Positions 15,452 through 16,767 of a DNA stretch of 16,767 bases are shown here, piece by piece (position 1 is the stretch's first letter; each line of letters opens with the position of its first letter). Source of the stretch: Methanotrichaceae archaeon (GTDB taxonomy: Archaea; Halobacteriota; Methanosarcinia; Methanotrichales; Methanotrichaceae); contig DUKF01000151.1 in the NCBI GenBank assembly GCA_013329455.1, positions 1 to 16,767 of the forward strand, in the 5' to 3' direction. The notes under the pieces were generated by a model. It was not told the DNA's origin, did not search any database, and saw nothing but the letters and a program-made list of their open reading frames with translations. A program made the translations under genes and the position numbers.

Positions 15452-15466
15452 GCAAAAGTTAAATAG
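15452..15466 (+). promoter_or_regulatory. Candidate BRE and TATA box for cooS
   Basis: A purine-rich GCAAAAG run, fitting a TFB recognition element, is followed by TTAAATAG (15459-15466). A start site about 25 nt downstream, near 15488, gives a leader of about 40 nt. That leader carries GAGGT 6-7 nt before the ATG at 15530, so cooS, unlike argC, appears to have a conventional leader. Confidence 0.45.
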
Positions 15467-15529
15467 TGGTTAATGCTAGGCGTAATCATACAACTTGAAA
15501 TATCGAAAAGATAAAAAGAGGTCACTAGA

Positions 15530-16735
15530 ATGACGAATAATGTTCACGAAAGGAGCGTCGATCCCGCCACCCGAGCGATGCTCCTCGAGGCCGACCGGGC
15601 GGGAATAGAGACCGCCTGGGACCGTTTAGAAAAACAGCAGCCTCAATGCGGCTTCGGCCAGCTCGGAATCTGCTGCCGCAACTGTAACATGGGGCCCTGC
15701 CGGATCGATCCCTTCGGCGAGGGACCCGATAAGGGTGTCTGCGGAGCCACGGCGGATATTATCGTTGCCAGAAACCTCCTGCGGATGATCGCTGCAGGTG
15801 CTGCCGCCCACTCCGATCATGCCAGGGACGCTGTACTGGCCTTCAAGCAGATGGCCGAGGGCAAGGCCCAAAGCTATCAGATCAAGGACGAAGCGAAGCT
15901 CAACGCTCTTGCTGCTGAGTACAACATCTCCACTGAAGATCGAAGCCCCGAGGAGGTCGCTATCGACCTTGCCAACGTCCTTCTCTCGGAGTTTGGAAAG
16001 CAGACGGGACCGATCCAGTTCACCAGGAGAGCCCCTCCCAAGCGCCAGAAAGTTTGGGAGAACGCCGGGATCAACCCGAGGGGCGTCGACAGAGAGATCG
16101 TCGAGTGCATGCATCGAACTCACATCGGCGTCGACAACGATCCGGTTCACATCCTCCTCCACGGCTTGAGGACGAGCATCTCCGACGGCTGGGGCGGCTC
16201 CATGATCGCAACCGACGTCCAGGACGTCCTCTTCGGAACCCCGACCCCGACGTTGTCTGAATCGAATCTCGGCGTTCTCAAGGCGGACGAGGTGAACATA
16301 ATAGTCCACGGCCACGAGCCAATCCTCTCAGAGATGATCGTCGCTGCGGCCGAGGACCCCGAAATGATCGACCTTGCCAAGAAGATGGGCGCAGAAGGCA
16401 TCAGCGTTGCTGGCATGTGCTGCACAGGAAACGAGGTTCTGATGCGCCACGGCGTTCCGACAGCAGGAAATTTCCTCCAGCAGGAGCTGGCCGTGATCAC
16501 CGGAGCCGTCGAAGCCATGGTGGTGGATGTCCAGTGCATCATGCCGGCTCTCGGAAACCTGGCCAGCTGCTACCATACAAAGTTCATATCGACCTCACCC
16601 AAAGCCGATTTCCCCGGAACGGTTCGGATGGAGTACCATGAGGAGGAGGCCCTCAAGACCGCCAGAAAGATCGTCAAGGCCGCCGTCGAGAACTACGCCA
16701 ACCGTGACGCTGGCAGGATCAACATACCCAATTAG
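15530..16735 (+). CDS. cooS: Anaerobic CO dehydrogenase catalytic subunit, interrupted by in-frame TAG
   Basis: CooS oxidises CO to CO2 at a Ni-Fe-S C-cluster and passes electrons through B and D clusters. The N-terminus is complete: Cys40 and Cys48 match the D-cluster ligands, and Cys49, Cys52, Cys57 and Cys71 the B-cluster ligands. The first C-cluster ligands are also present: His262 in VHGHEP, a Cys in GMCCTGNE (297/298) and Cys336 in VDVQC. The frame stops at TAG after residue 401, although CooS normally has about 630 residues. The remaining three C-cluster cysteines lie in the missing part, so a 401-residue product could not build the active site. Codons after the TAG stay in frame and look like CooS. 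GAGGT lies 6-7 nt before the ATG. No partner gene (cooF, cooC) is visible. Confidence 0.93.
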   Translation: MTNNVHERSVDPATRAMLLEADRAGIETAWDRLEKQQPQCGFGQLGICCRNCNMGPCRIDPFGEGPDKGVCGATADIIVARNLLRMIAAGAAAHSDHARDAVLAFKQMAEGKAQSYQIKDEAKLNALAAEYNISTEDRSPEEVAIDLANVLLSEFGKQTGPIQFTRRAPPKRQKVWENAGINPRGVDREIVECMHRTHIGVDNDPVHILLHGLRTSISDGWGGSMIATDVQDVLFGTPTPTLSESNLGVLKADEVNIIVHGHEPILSEMIVAAAEDPEMIDLAKKMGAEGISVAGMCCTGNEVLMRHGVPTAGNFLQQELAVITGAVEAMVVDVQCIMPALGNLASCYHTKFISTSPKADFPGTVRMEYHEEEALKTARKIVKAAVENYANRDAGRINIPN

Positions 16736-16767
16736 AAGAGCGCGTGCATGGTGGGGTTCAGCACCGA
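16733..16767 (+). other. TAG codon and in-frame continuation of cooS to the window edge
   Basis: After TAG at 16733-16735 the same frame reads KSACMVGFST and runs off the window. CooS proteins have a segment of the form IPxxKxxAxVGFSxE directly after the helix ending NRD, so the reading frame is preserved across the stop. The TAG replaces one codon, for which a Glu or Lys codon is a one-base neighbour (GAG or AAG). Confidence 0.7.

Larger units (their letters stand above)
14771..15529. other. Long non-coding, partly AT-rich interval before cooS
   Basis: About 760 bases hold no gene I can support. A minus-strand frame at 14878-15198 (106 codons) lacks any recognisable motif and a ribosome site. 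The stretch 14900-15200 has a more ordinary base composition than its flanks and might be a decayed gene or element. From 15200 onward the DNA is strongly AT-rich. Two inverted repeats stand out: ATCTCT/AGAGAT at 14913-14926 and ACAATAT/ATATTGT at 15223-15241. The final 75 bases contain the cooS promoter and leader. Confidence 0.5.

Noticed and set aside
1..16767. CRISPR arrays, tRNA or rRNA genes, complete insertion sequences
   Set aside because: No regularly spaced repeats, no TpsiC-like arm with a matching acceptor stem, no transposase motifs and no terminal repeats were seen on either strand by reading.

Overview
The window reads as chromosome of a GC-rich methanogen-type archaeon. The clearest lineage marker is a full-length DP2 (large subunit of D-family DNA polymerase), which is restricted to Archaea. 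Other archaeal signs are TATA-box promoters at about -27 in front of apparently leaderless genes, TTG starts, and a CooS-type nickel CO dehydrogenase. A member of the Methanosarcinia such as Methanothrix (Methanosaeta) is my best guess. That is inference from gene style and base composition, not from an alignment.

Layout, left to right. (1) Bases 2-4841, plus strand: the 3' part of a compact asparagine-synthetase-like ATP pyrophosphatase, a PPC-domain protein, and polC (DP2), whose TTG start overlaps the PPC stop by 4 nt. A hairpin follows polC. (2) Bases 4842-5367: a gene-poor gap holding a fragment of a TPR protein. (3) Bases 5368-6960, minus strand: an exported C25 (gingipain-like) cysteine peptidase with a carboxypeptidase-regulatory-like domain. 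(4) Bases 7015-8537: an accessory patch with a pentapeptide-repeat pseudogene behind a good TATA box, a two-helix membrane protein, and a visibly AT-rich FRG-domain protein. (5) Bases 8583-12759, minus strand: an arginine cluster in transcription order argC, CBS-pair protein, argJ, argH, driven at least in part by a TATA box 27 nt before argC. (6) Bases 12873-14572, minus strand: an ADP-ribosylglycohydrolase-like gene and a half-size MFS-type membrane protein, each split by one frameshift. (7) Bases 14588-15529: about 0.9 kb of mostly non-coding, partly AT-rich DNA with a possible 44-residue gene, inverted repeats and a cooS promoter. (8) Base 15530 to the end: cooS, interrupted by an in-frame TAG after residue 401 with homologous-looking sequence continuing past it.

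How the genes fit together. argC (step 3), argJ (steps 1 and 5) and argH (last step) form a co-directional set for arginine synthesis. A small CBS-pair protein lies inside it and overlaps argJ, which makes it a plausible nucleotide-sensing regulator. DP2 is the catalytic replicative polymerase subunit, and its overlap with the PPC gene implies translational coupling. The FRG gene with its overlapping membrane protein looks like acquired accessory DNA downstream of argH.

The most notable pattern is four coding lesions: two frameshifts (near 13345 and 14173), one TGA at a likely Trp codon (7304) and one TAG in cooS (16733). Either this strain carries decaying accessory genes or part of the sequence has errors. 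The TAG could also be recoded. No CRISPR array, tRNA, rRNA or complete insertion sequence was recognised.
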